From Equus caballus (lineage: Eukaryota; Chordata; Mammalia; Perissodactyla; Equidae), in the NCBI RefSeq assembly GCF_041296265.1, contig NC_091695.1, positions 17,653,001-17,717,000 of the forward strand: a DNA stretch of 64,000 nt, in the 5' to 3' direction. The notes under the pieces were generated by a model that was given only the letters and a program-made list of their open reading frames with translations, did no database searches and had not been told where the DNA came from. Made by a program: the position numbers and the translations under genes. This document shows, piece by piece, positions 23,330-35,369 of the stretch (its first letter is position 1; each line of letters opens with the position of its first letter).

Positions 23330-24320
23330 AGGTAACATATAGAATGGGAGAAAACATTTGCAAACTATGTATCTGGTAAAAGATTAATATCCAATACATA
23401 TGTAAGAAACTTATGCAACACAGTAGCAGAAAAAACCTAATAAGCCAATTAAAAAGTGGACTAAGGACTTCGTTTAGATATTTCTTTGGAGAAGATGTGC
23501 TAATGGCTAATAGGTATATGAAAAAATTGTGCGATGCCACACCAATCCTCAGGGGATTGCAAATCAAAATCACAACGAGATATCATCGCACAAGTGTCAG
23601 GATGGCTGCTATCAAAAAACAAAAGACCAGTGTTGTCTAGGATATGGAAAATTCAGAACCTTTGTGCATTGTCGCTGGGAATGCTAAATGGTGCGGCTGC
23701 TATGGAAAACAGCATGGAGGTTCTTCACAAAATTAAAAATTGAACCAGTATATGATCCACTAATCCTGCTTTAGAATATTTATGCAAAAGAATTGAAATC
23801 AAGATTTCAAAAAGGTATTAGCATTCCAATGTTCCTTGCAGAACTATTCACAATAGTCAAGATGTGGAAACAACCTGAGTGTCCATGGATACATAAATGG
23901 ATAAAGAAAATGTGGTATACACATACAATAGAATAAAGTTTAGCTTTAAAAAAGAAGGAAATTCTACAACATGTGACCACATTGATGAACCTTAACGACC
24001 TTATCCTACGTGAAATAGGCCAGTCACAGAAAGACAAACTTCATGACTCCACTTACATGAGATATCTAAAATAATCAAATACACACAATCAAAGAGTGAA
24101 ATGATAGTGGCCAGGGGCTCGCAGAGGGAGAAATGGAGAATTACAAATCAATGGGCATAAAATTTCAGTTAAGCAGGATGAATAAGTTCTAGAGATCTGC
24201 TGTAAAAAATTGCGTCTGTAGTCAACAATACTGCATGGTACACTTAAAAATCTCTCAAGAGGCTAGGACTCATGTTAGTGTTCTTGCCACGATAAAGTAA
24301 AATTTTAAAAAGAAACATTA
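23330..24320 (+). mobile_element. L1 LINE 3' end, sense
   Basis: End of ORF2 and 3' UTR: 'agaatgggagaaaacatttgc', 'aaagattaatatccaatac', 'caaatcaaaatcacaacgag', 'gagtgtccatggatacataa', 'ccaggggctcgcagagg', ending in an A-rich tail near 24300. 5'-truncated and broken by several stops and frame changes. Confidence 0.85.
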
Positions 24321-24329
24321 GTACATTAT

Positions 24330-24790
24330 GATCACTAAAATCCAAACTTTATTTGTATTCCATGAGTTTTTTCCATTGCCCTTATTCTTTCCTGGGACCC
24401 TATCCAGGCTACCACATTGTATTTAGTTGTCCTGTCTCCCCAGCCTCCTCCAGTATTTGACAATTTTTCACTCTTCTCTTGACTTTGACAGTCCTAAGGT
24501 GTGCTGGCTAGTAAGCCTGTAGAATACTTCCAAATATGGGTTTACCTGATGATTTTCTCACATTAAACTGAGATTATGGATTGTGTGGGAAGAATATCAC
24601 ACAGGTCAGATCTTTCCCATCACATCGTACCACAGGAGGTAAATGATATCCACATTGTATCATTGGTGATGGTCATATTCGTCCTTTGCTTAAGGTAGCA
24701 TTGGCCAAGCTTCTCCACTCTAAACTTGAATGTGGAATTTGAAAGGTAGTTGAGTTAATAACAGCTATTTCTGGATTGTCCCTTTTTTTC
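24330..24790 (-). mobile_element. Old L1 3'-region fragment, antisense
   Basis: 'ggctaccacattgtatttagttg' style text, 'aagcctgtagaatacttcc', 'ccacaggaggtaaatgatatcc' and 'gccaagcttctccactc' are characteristic of the antisense 3' region of old mammalian L1. Confidence 0.6.
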
Positions 24791-25231
24791 TCAGTTAAAA
24801 CTCAAACCATTTACATTTTCTTTAATCAATTTGTATTATTTCAATAATTTAATATCTACAAGCAATTAATGGAATAGATGTGAAGATGGAATTATCCCTA
24901 ATGATTTAGAAGAAAATGTATCTACCATAATGACACAAGAGACAGTGTTTCTACTAATTGTATGATTCATGGCCAACCGAGGATTACTTCAGTTATAATT
25001 TTCTATAGTTTATAACTCCACTGTCATAGAGACATATATAAGTTGCAGAGTTTGTACTATGATTTCAGCTTTTTCTGTGTATTCTCTGAGATTTCCTATG
25101 TCTTGAAAGTACAATGCCATTTTACTGGCATACTCATTAAAATATACTGCCACTTTTGTTACGAACTTCAAGCCTGTTGCTATCTTACAGAATGTTTGAT
25201 TACTGAGAAGAAAAATGCCTGAGGTTCATTA

Positions 25232-25264
25232 ATGATCAAAAGATATCAAGATCTCTGGTTTCAG
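25232..25264 (+). promoter_or_regulatory. Upstream exon end of gene D with a possible overlapping uORF
   Basis: Donor CAG|GTCAGT at 25265 is homologous to those of A-C. An ATG at 25232 opens MIKRYQDLWFQ. After splicing to the acceptor ending at 27273 it would continue E-S-stop, the TGA overlapping the two initiator ATGs of D. Unlike A and B it is out of frame with the receptor. An earlier ATG at 25215 has a stop after five codons. The transcription start is unknown. Confidence 0.4.
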
Positions 25265-25374
25265 GTCAGTTCATTTCTCTTTTGGTATCTTTCCCTTTAG
25301 GTGGAAAATATGGAGCTACAGCTCATGTAGATTATTCCAAAAATTATAAATAACTCTTCTTATGCTCAGATACT

Positions 25375-25617
25375 TATTTTTTGGTGAGGAAGATTGGCCC
25401 TGAGCTAACATCTGTTGCCAATCTTCTTCTTTTTGCTTGAGGAAGATTGTCGCTGACCTAACATGTGTGCCAATCTTCCTCTATTTAGTATGTGAGATGC
25501 TGCCGCAGCCTTGCTTAATAAGTGACATTTAGGTCTCCACCCAGGATCCAAATCCACAAACCTTGAGCTGCTGAAGCAGAGTGCACAAACTTAACCACTA
25601 TGCCACTGGGCTGGCCC
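25375..25617 (-). mobile_element. ERE SINE, antisense
   Basis: 'ggtgaggaagattggccctg', 'gaggaagattgtcgctgacc', 'taatgccact'-type head ending 'gggctggcccc'. Imperfect target duplication atg(c/g)tcaga(t/g)ac at 25361-25372 and 25618-25629. It lies in the intron of D. Confidence 0.9.
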
Positions 25618-25629
25618 CATGGTCAGAGA

Positions 25630-26983
25630 CATTTTAATTGTCACTAACAGGGCAATGAAGTGTTTCTAATAATTAAATTTTGTATTACAGAAACTGGCAG
25701 CAGTGAGCAATAGTGAAGTCACAGAAAATTTATGGGATATAGGTTGATTTTTAAAATGTTATAGGCCTAGTTTCAATTTGAGTACAAACCTAATCCTAAT
25801 CTATTGATTTTCACCAAAATTATTTGAAATTGCTAGAGTTCGAGGACCAAGTCTTTTCCTGAGTATCTTTTTGTTATTGACCTAGGAAGTTTGCCAATAA
25901 GCCAGAGCAGGAATAGTAATCTCTTTAATATGCCAGGATTTTCCTAATACATTCAAATGTTGAAGGAGACTTATTTATTAAAATAGACTGAACAATAATG
26001 GATATTTACAGTATATCCGACAAGTCCCATTTGCTACTGGAAAAAAGATGCTGATGATAGATGCTTTATATCCGGGGTTGCTTGTAGCACATGTAAAAGT
26101 AGGTGATCATGGAGCTAAGTCTGGAGCCTGACACTTGCTCCAGACAAAGCTAAGAGGATGGGACAGATCATTCATCTAATTCCACTGCAGCCTCATGTCT
26201 ATATCTTGGGGCCCTTCATTTTATGGTCTCACTGCTCTCACTTCCTTATCGTCTCCAAGTTTGCCTCCTCATAAGAGAGGGCTTACCTCTCATTGGTTAA
26301 GAAAATGTGTTATTTTCATTGGATTGTAGAACGTATTTTGTATGGAACTATTGTTGGTGAATATAAGACACTTCTCAAAAAAATATATATACAGTTTATA
26401 TATTTAAATATATGCGTATAATTTTTAAAACATATATCAAAATAGATGACCTAAAAGCACATTAATAAATAGTTAATGAAAATATAATTAAATAACTTTA
26501 ATAAAATAATAAATGCTATGCAAAATGTCAATAAAAGAGCCACAAAATTACCCCAGGAGGCAGTGTACCATTAATGGAGGTTTTGATGGAGGCCACATAA
26601 TCATTTCATGGATGAAATTATCTTCAATTCTCAAGCATCATGTGGAAGGCACAAACAGGATGCATTTTAAGATTTATTCCAACTCCTAAATTCTATGGGT
26701 ATTTCATTCTGTATTATGTCTAGAAAATGTCAAACACATAAAAATAATTAATACTAAGATTTATGTGGCACCACTTGCAATACCAAGTGATCTCCTTGAT
26801 CCTTAGTGTGATTCTTAGAACCGTAACAAGGTGCTCTGTGCTTCTGTTCTGCCTCTCTAAGTTTTGGGTTTTTTAATAATTTCTTTCACGCTCTAAATTT
26901 ATATTTCAATTCTATATTAATAATACTAACAAGAGCTGAATTTTAAACAATAGGATTATTACTATACATTTTCTATAACAATG
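25630..26983 (+). other. Remainder of the intron of D
   Basis: AT-rich. No gene or confident repeat apart from the flanking ERE and MER20. Confidence 0.4.
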
Positions 26984-27172
26984 ATTCTCGTAATTTAGCA
27001 TGCATCAAAATCCAAAATCACCTCGAGGGGTGGTTAAATCACAAACTGTGGTCCCCATACTAGAGTTTTTGATTCAGGAAGTTGGTGATGTGGCTAGAGA
27101 ATTTGCACCCCTAACAAATTGTCAGGTGTTCTTGCTGCTGGTTGGGAACTATACTTTGAGAATCACTGTTCT
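26984..27172 (-). mobile_element. MER20 (hAT-Charlie nonautonomous DNA transposon)
   Basis: Near full length. The ends CAATGATTCTC and GAGAATCACTG form the inverted repeats; inside are 'ttagcatgcatcaaaatcc', 'gagtttttgattcagg' and 'gagaatttgcacccctaacaa'. Possible 8-bp target duplication ttctataa / ttctgtac. It ends about 100 bp before the splice acceptor of D. Confidence 0.88.
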
Positions 27173-27278
27173 GTACAAACTTCACAGACAAATAGGAAGC
27201 CTCTTTCTTCTCTCTGTTTCTTCCTGTATTCAGTTGTATTTTTAGGAATGACTTTTGATTCTTTACTCAACAGGAATC

Positions 27279-28223
27279 ATGATGTTATCCAAAGGAAATC
27301 AAAGTATCATACCTACTTTTATTCTCCTGGGTTTTTCAGAATATCCAGAACTACAGATTCCACTCTTCCTGGTTTTCTTGTCTACCTACACAGTCACTGT
27401 CGTGGGGAATTTAGGCATGATAATAATCATCAAGATCAATCCAAAACTCCACACGATCATGTATTTTTTTCTTAGTCACTTGTCCTTTGTAGATTTCTGT
27501 TATTCTACCATAGTTACACCTAAACTGTTGGAGAACTTGATTGCAGAAGACAGAACCATCCCTTTCCCTGGTTGCATTCTACAATTTTGTTTTGCTTGCA
27601 TATTTGCTGTAACAGAAACGTTCATGTTAGCAGCGATGGCCTATGATCGTTTTGTGGCAGTTTGTAACCCCTTACTCTATACCACTATTATGTCCCAGAA
27701 GCTTTGTGTGCTTCTGGTGGCTGGGTCTTACTCATGGGGTATAGTGTGTACCCTGACACTCACATATTTTCTTCTTGCATTATCCTATTGTGAGTCTAGC
27801 ATCATAAATAATTTTATCTGTGACTACTCTGTAATTGTTTCTGTCTCCTGCTCAGATCCCCATATCAGCCAGATGCTGTGTTTTATTATTGCCATATTTA
27901 ATGAGGGGAGCAGTCTGATGATTATTCTGCTGTCCTATATACTCATTTTTATCACTGTTATGAGGATGCCTTCTGGGCGCCAGAAAACTTTCTCCACCTG
28001 TGCCTCCCATCTGACAGCCATCACCATCTTCCATGGAACCATTCTTTTCCTTTACTGTTTCCCTAATCCTAAAACTTCTTGGCTCGTAGTTAAAGTGGCT
28101 TCTGTGTTTTACACAGTGGTGATTCCTATGCTGAATCCTTTGATCTACAGCCTTAGGAACAAAGATGTGAAAGACACATTCAGAAAATTAGTGGTCACAA
28201 AATTGCTTTGTCACTCAATATAA
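27279..28223 (+). CDS. OR5D13: Olfactory receptor, OR5D13-like (gene D)
   Basis: Intact 314-residue class II odorant receptor, expected to signal through Golf in olfactory cilia. The start MM at 27279/27282 follows the acceptor 'tttactcaacag' at 27273 by five bases. Features in order: NQS glycosylation site at residues 7-9; GNLGMIIII in TM1; [19 protein letters not shown] (Ile in place of the usual Pro before MYFF, as I recall for human OR5D13); [38 protein letters not shown]; all three ECL2 cysteines (SYCESS, FICDYS, VSCSD); [33 protein letters not shown]3 reads MRMPSGRQ at 228-235, two residues shorter than its paralogues. Similarity to human OR5D13 is from memory of that protein; true orthology needs a tree. 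Intact, unlike its neighbours A, C and E. Confidence 0.93.
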   Translation: MMLSKGNQSIIPTFILLGFSEYPELQIPLFLVFLSTYTVTVVGNLGMIIIIKINPKLHTIMYFFLSHLSFVDFCYSTIVTPKLLENLIAEDRTIPFPGCILQFCFACIFAVTETFMLAAMAYDRFVAVCNPLLYTTIMSQKLCVLLVAGSYSWGIVCTLTLTYFLLALSYCESSIINNFICDYSVIVSVSCSDPHISQMLCFIIAIFNEGSSLMIILLSYILIFITVMRMPSGRQKTFSTCASHLTAITIFHGTILFLYCFPNPKTSWLVVKVASVFYTVVIPMLNPLIYSLRNKDVKDTFRKLVVTKLLCHSI

Positions 28224-28861
28224 TATTGTTAGATTCATTATTTTATTTCTGAAAAATTTGATTTGCTATGCTACAGATTGTTCAACTCTTATAGTGCAAT
28301 TGATAATTCCAACTATTTATTCAACAAGCTATTAGTTAATATATCTGTGGCAGCACATTTTATGAGTATGAATTTTTGCATTCATTAATTATTAGTGAAA
28401 TAGCTCTAAACCATGTGCAAACCAAAATTTTAGAAAATAAAATTTGTGAACTATATTTTGTAATATTTATAAAATATTTTTCAATGCTTTATCATATAGT
28501 GTAATTATAGATGTGTGTTTCCTAAGTACAACTAATTCTCAGTTCATCAAGTATGTGCAGATCTAGAATAGTTCCTTTGAATTGTAATCAGGAAGCTCAT
28601 ACTTCAGAGATGGCTTTAATAAATGCTTAAGCTCACTGTATCTTGTACAGTAACCAATCGCTTGTTTTTTATCGTATGGAATGGCAGAAACTCACTTTTA
28701 TTCATGAAAATTATAGCTTGCTGACTAGTAAGTAAAATTAAATATTGCTCTATGTTCCCTAAATTCATACTTTATTCCAAAAAAAAAAGTAATAAAGGCA
28801 GTAGGATATTAGAGTAATAGAGTCCCAAAAAGGGCTCAAGCATATGTGGTCATCTAAATTT
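28224..28861. other. 3' flank of gene D
   Basis: AT-rich; no gene or named repeat. Confidence 0.4.
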
Positions 28862-29885
28862 CCATGATAATCCAATGCCAATATAGTTCAATGGAGAGAT
28901 AATTTTCAGCAAATAGTGCTGAGATAATTGGATATCCATATGGATAAATGAGCCTTAACTTTTACCGCACATCATACACAACTATTAACTTGAATTAGAG
29001 GAACTGGATCATAGTCCTAAACACAAAAATCAAACTACAAAATTTTAGTACAAAACAGAACAATATTCTGGAGTTTGTGGCAGGAATTTTTTTAGATGAA
29101 ACACAGAAAGGATGGACCATCCAAAAATTGATAAGGGCCTGCCCCTGTGGCCGAGTGGTTACAGTTCCATGTACTCCGCTTAGGCAGCCTGGGTTTGCTG
29201 GTTCAGATCCCAGTCATGGACCTACTCCACTTACCAGTCACGCTGTGGAGCTGTCCCACATACAGAAAAATAGAGGAAGATTGGCACAGATGCCAGCTCA
29301 GGGCTAATCTTCTTCAAGAAAATTATTTTTTAAATGATAAAAGAAACTTCATTAATGTTAAAAACTCATGGTAAAAGTTTCCTAATGGTGAAAGACACCA
29401 TTAAGAAAATGAAAATGTAAGCCACAGACTGTTGGTAAATATTTGCAGTATATGTGTTTGACAGAAAATTTGTCTGTAGAACACATGAAAAACTGTTTAT
29501 ACTCAAAACAAGAAGACAAACAATCTCCTTAAAGAATCAGTGAAATATTTTAGCACTTGACAAAACGAGATATACAAATCATCTATAAACACATAAAAAG
29601 ATACTAAACATCATTAGTCATCAATGAAGTTCTTTTTAAAACCACAGTAAGACACCATTGCATACTAGCTAAATCGCTAAAATGAATACGACTGAAATAC
29701 CAAATACTGGTGAAAATGTGGAGCAAGCGGAATGCTCATACATTTCAGATGGTAGTAAAAGGTAAAATGACTTTGAAAACAGTTTAGCTATATTTTATGA
29801 AGTTGTACAAACATTTCCCATACAACTCAACAATTCCTTTCCTAGATGTTCACCCATGAGAAATGAAATCCAATATTTTAACTTA
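28862..29885 (+). mobile_element. L1 LINE 3' part, sense, split by an ERE
   Basis: End of ORF2 and 3' UTR text: 'ggatatccatatggataaatg', 'acacaaaaatcaaactac', 'ggatggaccatccaaaaattg', then after the ERE 'taaaagtttcctaatgg', 'caatctccttaaagaatcag', 'gtaagacaccattgcatac' and 'aacaattcctttcctagatg'. 5'-truncated and not coding. Confidence 0.82.
29133..29332 (+). mobile_element. ERE SINE nested in L1
   Basis: The head 'gggcctgcccctgtggccga' with 'gtggttacag', then 'ggcagcctgggtttgctggt', 'cccacatacagaaaaatagagg' and 'gccagctcagggctaatc'. The flanks (tgataagg / tgataaaa) form a weak target duplication. Confidence 0.9.
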
Positions 29886-30016
29886 GGAGAAAATTGTTCT
29901 TCTGGCATATGCGGTAATATAGGAAAGAGAAAAGTGTAAGGAGAGTGATGCATGTGGGTATTTTTGTCCTTGTATGAGCTTTTTGGACTTTGTTCCTTTA
30001 AAAAGTGATTTTCCTA

Positions 30017-30233
30017 AGGGCTGGCCTGGTGGAGCAGTGGTTAAGTTCACACATTCTGCTTTGGCAGCCCGGGGTTCGCTGGTTTGGATCTTGGGTGCGG
30101 ACACGGCACCACTTGGCACGCCATACCGTGGGAGGTGTCCCACATATAAAGTGGAGGAAGATGGGCATGGATGTTAGCTCAGGGCCAGTCTTCCTCAAAA
30201 AAAACTGAAACAAACCAACAAACAAAAAAAAAC
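30017..30233 (+). mobile_element. ERE SINE (ERE2-like), young
   Basis: 'gggctggcctggtggagcag', 'tggttaagttcacacattctg', 'gcccggggttcgctggttt', 'cccacatataaagtggagg', 'atgttagctcagggccagtc' and an A-rich tail. It has a perfect 17-bp target-site duplication, aaaaagtgattttccta, at 30000-30016 and 30234-30250. Confidence 0.95.
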
Positions 30234-30250
30234 AAAAAGTGATTTTCCTA

Positions 30251-32344
30251 GAAGAGGTGGATTCTCATCCATGAAGAGCTGTTTCCATAGACCTATCAAG
30301 GATAAATAGGAAATGGCAGAAGTGATATGGAAAGATCTTGTCTCTTAACATAGAGAAGTATTTATATATACACACAAGCTTATATAAACTTACACATAGC
30401 CAAATAAATTATGGTACAATATACACATACTTGTTAATGCATGCAGATATTCTCCTGCATTGTGACTGATGGCATTCTCATAATATTTATGTTACTAAGC
30501 CTTTGAGAATTGTAGTAATGAGGTATAATTGTCCTCTTATGTAATTGTCCCTTTGAGATTCAAGGTGAGAATTCAGTTTGTCCATAAAAAAAGGGATTTC
30601 AAATTGCTGTTAATTCTGAGAAAAAGAGACCCTGTATATGTGAGTCATTGTCTGGTCAGGAAAAGAAAACAGCTATTCTTGGTTTTTAAAAGAGAGAAAT
30701 TAGAATGGTGACTTGTCTTAAATGTACTGGAAGGATTGCTGGGATAAAAAGGAGGAAATAGATCTTCCAGAGATTAGTAAAGAAGCCATTAAAATCAGCA
30801 GGCTAGAGGAAAATGTTTTCTCATGACTCAGCCATCCTATGGTCTTCTGTGGTCCTTGACTTGGCTGGTGTTTTGATTGAGACCTGACAGATGTGCGTCT
30901 CCCTCAGATCTGAAAGGTTGTTAATGATTGAGCTCTACCCTCTGAAGTTTGAGTTTAACACACTCTCCTGCTACCCCATGCAGCTTAATAGCTAGACGAA
31001 TATCATGAGGGAGAGATGGTCAAGCTTTTTCGGAAGGTCTTGATTCTCTATTTAGATTTTTTTTTCCTAAGCACCATGACATTTCTGTAGGACATTTGAT
31101 TCTGCCTTTCTGGTTCAGATTCCCAACCCCCCATGCTTCCTAGAATAAAACAAATGCCCTGGTGGAAAAACTGGTCATGTCTTTTTGGTTTCTTTAGTTT
31201 TCAATTTATCAATAAATTCTTGTGTGTCCACAAAGCACTGCTGGATTCTTTGTTTTCTCAGTAATGTCCCTCTGCAAGTGCCAAACCTGAAACTCAGCCT
31301 GTTCCCAAAATCAGAAAATGTGTACAGTGAAGGAAACAGCTGGTGACTGCCAGCTCACCAAAGAAGGCCTCTTTCCACTCTGAAATTTTAATAATCTAGT
31401 CCTAATTGCTTCTATTTCTCTCTGTAAAAAATAATTTTTGCAATTAATTTTTTAAACAAAGTTATTTCATGGAATTGTTGGTCTGCAGTGATCTTCCCTA
31501 ACCTACCTGAAGCAGAAGACCATGACAGACTCTCCAATGAACAATGGAAGGTAGAAGACAACGAGTGAAGGAAATAACTGTAGAACTATGATCCTGTGCC
31601 TAAGAATTATTCTTTAAAGATATAGAGGGAACAAAGTATTTTCAGACAAAAAAAGTTAAAGGAATATCTTCAGTGCATTTACAGTAAAAAAAAATCTTAA
31701 GAAGACTTCATCATGCAGAAGGAAACCAGACGGATCTTGGAGAATGACTGTAGACTATGGAAAACTCAACCAAATAGTAGCCCTTGAACAGATGCATGTG
31801 GCTTATGGAATATAGTATTCTATCATTTATTTGGCAACTGTATTATTTTACTTTGCTTTTTAATTAAAAAAATAATAAACAATTCACATTCCCATGGGAT
31901 GGATAAAAGTATTTCTTTAAAGTTTTGCTTAGGGCAATGTTAACTCTACAGCTGTCTGTCATGATATAGTTTGAAGAAATCTCTACCACCTGAACAAGCC
32001 ACAGAACAGCACACCAGTACATTACATTGATAGCATCATGCTAACCAACAAGATAAACAAGAGGGGGCTAAAATGCTGAAGGCTTTAGTAAGAAACAAAG
32101 GAAAGATGAGATTCAGGAAACTGCCACTTGGATGAAGTGTTTAGTCTTACAGTAATCAGAAACATTCCAGGGTACCCTCCCCAAAATAAAAGACAAGTTA
32201 TTGCATCTTCTGTCCCCTACCAGAAGTGAGAAAGCACAGCTCTTAGAAGACGTCTTTGAAGATTTTAGAGGCAACACATTCCTCTAAATACTGCTCTGAC
32301 TCTTACACTGAGCTTGATAAACAATCCTGAAGGTAATTGATTAC
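30251..32344. other. Intergenic between D and E
   Basis: No gene or confidently named repeat. Composition near 30800-31330 is less AT-rich than the surroundings and could be an eroded repeat. Confidence 0.35.
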
Positions 32345-32818
32345 CACTTCCTGGTGTATATAATGTTGTATAATTCTCCTCCCTTTGTGTGCAGGTGAGG
32401 CCTGTGACTTGCTTCTAAGTAATACAATACGTCAAAGGTAATGGGATGTCACCCCCTTGGTTAAGTGATGTTATATAGCAAGATGAAGAATTGTGCATTT
32501 GTAATTAAATTCTAAAATCTGTTCATTTTTAGTTAATCAAATGGGAGTTTATCCTGGGTGGGCTTGGTTTAACTGGTGAAAGCCACTAAAAGAAAGACAG
32601 GGCCCTCCCTGAAGTTTTTTCCCTGTTGAGCTTCTTATCAAAGCACAACTCTGACTGACACCTGAATTGCAACCTGATGACACACTGGAGAGTCCAGAAA
32701 CCTAGTTAAGTGGTGCCTGGACTGCTGCCTTGTAGAAACTGTGATATAAAAATGTGCATTCGTTTAAGGCACTTGGTAGGTGGTAATTTATTATGGAGCA
32801 TAGAAAACTCATATAGCA
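32345..32818 (+). mobile_element. Solo LTR, ERVL-MaLR type
   Basis: 'gggatgtcacccccttgg', 'gggagtttatcctgggtgggc', 'gggccctccctgaag', 'gaaactgtgatataaaa' and the terminal 'ggtggtaatttattatggagc' with 'agaaaactcatata' follow the layout of mammalian MaLR-type LTRs. Old and degraded, no internal region. Confidence 0.6.
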
Positions 32819-33680
32819 GGTGACACAGAAGGTTGCTAGCTTTGAGTGAGTCTGGGTCAGAAATTGGCTCCAGAGCTGGTCCAGGGTGCAGAGGTCAGTG
32901 ATAGGAAGCAGATGCAGTGTGAAACTCATGCCACTCACAGTGTAGTAATACAGATCCATCAGTTTCTGGAGCAAAGCCATGTTATCTACAAAAAATAATT
33001 TTGTGCCTTGTGATAATTAGCCACTGTTGTGTTAAGGGTTTCTGCTAGAGTCTGGAAAGGGTTAATCATGTTGTCTGGGACCAGGGAATGCATAAGTGGA
33101 TCTAATTGAGTGATATCTGGGCATGGTGGGACGAATAGGTTGTTTGACACCCAGTGATTTTAGAGAGTTAAATGTGCTTCTAAAATACATTTGTCATTTT
33201 TAAGATGGTATAGATTAATTCTGTTAATATCAGCTTGGAAAAGTTGACTACCCATATTTGGAATAAATGCAAATTAGTTCCAAGGAAGCGAATCAATGTT
33301 TCCAAGGAAAATAGTGATCATTTTATGTTAAATGAAAAAGACAGAATCCAAGTTATATTGTTTATACATTTCAGGACACATATATTATGCAAAGAAAAAG
33401 GCAGACAAATGAAACAGCAAATATTAACAGTGGTTCTCTCTGAATGGTTGTATTTTAGCTGATTCATCTTTACCTTTGCTGTTTACTGTAATCACCATGC
33501 TTTCTAAGTCAATTTGTATATTGCCTACAATTAATATTTTAGAAGAAATTCTTGAGGTGGCCTTGATGAAGTATTGTCTCCAGCAATTTAGAAGAAATTA
33601 CCTTCTTGTAAAATCCAAGATAGGAGTGCATTCAATCTAATTTCTAAGTTTGTGATATAAAAAGAAATAGTTCAGCAAAG
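32819..33680. other. Intergenic upstream of E
   Basis: No gene or confident repeat is seen. Confidence 0.35.
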
Positions 33681-33710
33681 ATTCTCCAGGGTCTAAATCC
33701 CTGAGGTCAT
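33681..33710 (+). promoter_or_regulatory. Conserved block upstream of E donor
   Basis: 'attctccagggtctaaatcc' followed by ctgaggtcat parallels the block at 11131-11160 at the same distance from the donor. Candidate promoter element, unproven. Confidence 0.3.
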
Positions 33711-33765
33711 GGAGGCATACATAAACCCAACAGTTTGCTCCTAGGAGTCAGATTTAGCTTCCAAA

Positions 33766-33784
33766 TCTCTCTCTCTCTCTCTCT
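33766..33784. repeat. (CT)n microsatellite
   Basis: Nine or so CT units between the conserved block and the E donor. Confidence 0.9.
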
Positions 33785-33909
33785 ACCTCTCTGCCTTTTT
33801 CTGAGTTTTTCTGGATTTTAAGAAATATATTCACATCACATTAAATACAATTTATTGTAGACTCCTGCTATATTTACAAACTTCTTAATATTTTCAATAA
33901 CGTTTGAAT

Positions 33910-33961
33910 TCTGAGCGGGAACCTCCTCGGTGACTATTAACACTAGGAACAGGATCTTCAG
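33910..33961 (+). promoter_or_regulatory. Upstream exon end and splice donor of pseudogene E
   Basis: 'gactattaacactaggaac' with 'aggatcttcag' then GTGAGTTGG at 33962 is homologous to the A/B exon-1 region. Here the donor sits about 33 bases earlier, just before the place where A and B carry their ATG, so this exon is non-coding. Confidence 0.45.
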
Positions 33962-33962
33962 G

Positions 33963-35007
33963 TGAGTTGGTTTCAGGTTGGGTGACCCGTCTTGTGTTAT
34001 CTTGCACTTACATGGGGGACATTGAAGTCCTGCAACTTTTGAGGCAGGGAAGACTGTTAGTCTAAATGCCGTAACGTCTCCTGAGTCCATCTTCCTAAAG
34101 TCTCATATCAATGAGTTTTGATCTCTTCCCCCTTCCCTGTGGTATCATCCTGATTTTTGCTTTGAGGATATTCACCACGTGACTAGCATAGCACAGTCAC
34201 ATTGAAAGTTTTTAAAGGAACAGTGTTAAATCTGAGAATGTCCTTAACATCTCAAAATCTTGTAGAAAGGAGATAAAATAATATGTGTAAAGTAATGGTG
34301 AACATAATAGATCATGAAATTTTGATTTCCTGAGTAATGTCTGTAGGTCTACCAAGAAAGTGGAAAATATTGCTGGAGTGAAAAGAGAAAGTTTCTTCAC
34401 AATAGTGATTTTCATTTAAAGCTTTAGATATTGTAACTGCTGCATCAGTATACTAGAAAAGGAGGATGCTCCTGATAAAAGAAGAGAAAAATCAAATAAG
34501 CCAAGGAATAAATGAGCAAGTGTTGTTCATTATAAGCTGAGAATATGGGCATGATTGAAGAAGCTTGAGCACTAGGGAACAGCTAGTGTGAGGGTTTAGG
34601 TGAAACTTAGCAGAGACATTTAGAATTAGCTGATATGCAGAAGCCAAAGTTTTCAGAACCAATGACTGTCATAATAACCACAGAAATCAAGAGAAGAAGC
34701 TGATGTTCTCACAGGGCAAGCTAGCAGCACTGCAGGGAAGTTGGCTGTTCCTTAGCTACCGTAATCCACCTGAGTGTGATTGCAGCTTGCTAAATATCCC
34801 ACAGGCACCAATCTGAGATGAGAAAAGGAGGACAAGAGAGTCATATAATAATGAGAAAGCAAGGGAAAAACAGACAATTTATTGAAGGACAGTAAGGGGT
34901 GAATTAAGACAAACAGGGCCAGGAGGAGATCCAGGAAAGAGCTGAGACACCCTTTAATGTCCCAGACTGTACCCACTTCTTCATTACTGCCCACTTTGGC
35001 CTTTGTT
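33963..35007 (+). other. Intron of E, first part
   Basis: No gene or confident repeat. Confidence 0.35.
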
Positions 35008-35020
35008 CTATTTCTTAGAT

Positions 35021-35246
35021 TTTTTTTTCAGATTTTTTAAATTTTTTTCCTTTTTCTCCCCAAAGCCCCCCAGTACATAGTTGTATATTCTTAGTTGTGG
35101 GTCCTTCTAGTTGTGGCATGTGGGATGCTGCCTCAGCGTGGCTTGATGAGCAGTGCCATGTCTGCGCCCAGGATTCGAACTGACGAAACACTAGGCCGCC
35201 TGCAGCGGAGCGTGCGAACTTAACCACTCGGCCACGGGGTCGGCCC
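35021..35246 (-). mobile_element. ERE1 SINE, antisense
   Basis: Full-length ERE1: 'tttcctttttctccccaaag', 'gcgcccaggattcgaactg', 'cacggggtcggcccc'. Perfect 13-bp target-site duplication ctatttcttagat at 35008-35020 and 35247-35259. It lies in the intron of E. Confidence 0.95.
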
Positions 35247-35369
35247 CTATTTCTTAGATATTTAAAATAATATAAGGGTTTAAAAATAATACCAATTATT
35301 CATAGCACTAAGAATTAAAAAGGGTGAGGGTGGAGAAAACTACATCTCCCAGACTCTACAATTGTCAGA

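Noticed and set aside
30017-30120. tRNA-like A and B boxes
   Set aside because: These are the tRNA-Ser-derived heads of ERE SINEs, followed by SINE bodies and A-tails, not tRNA genes.
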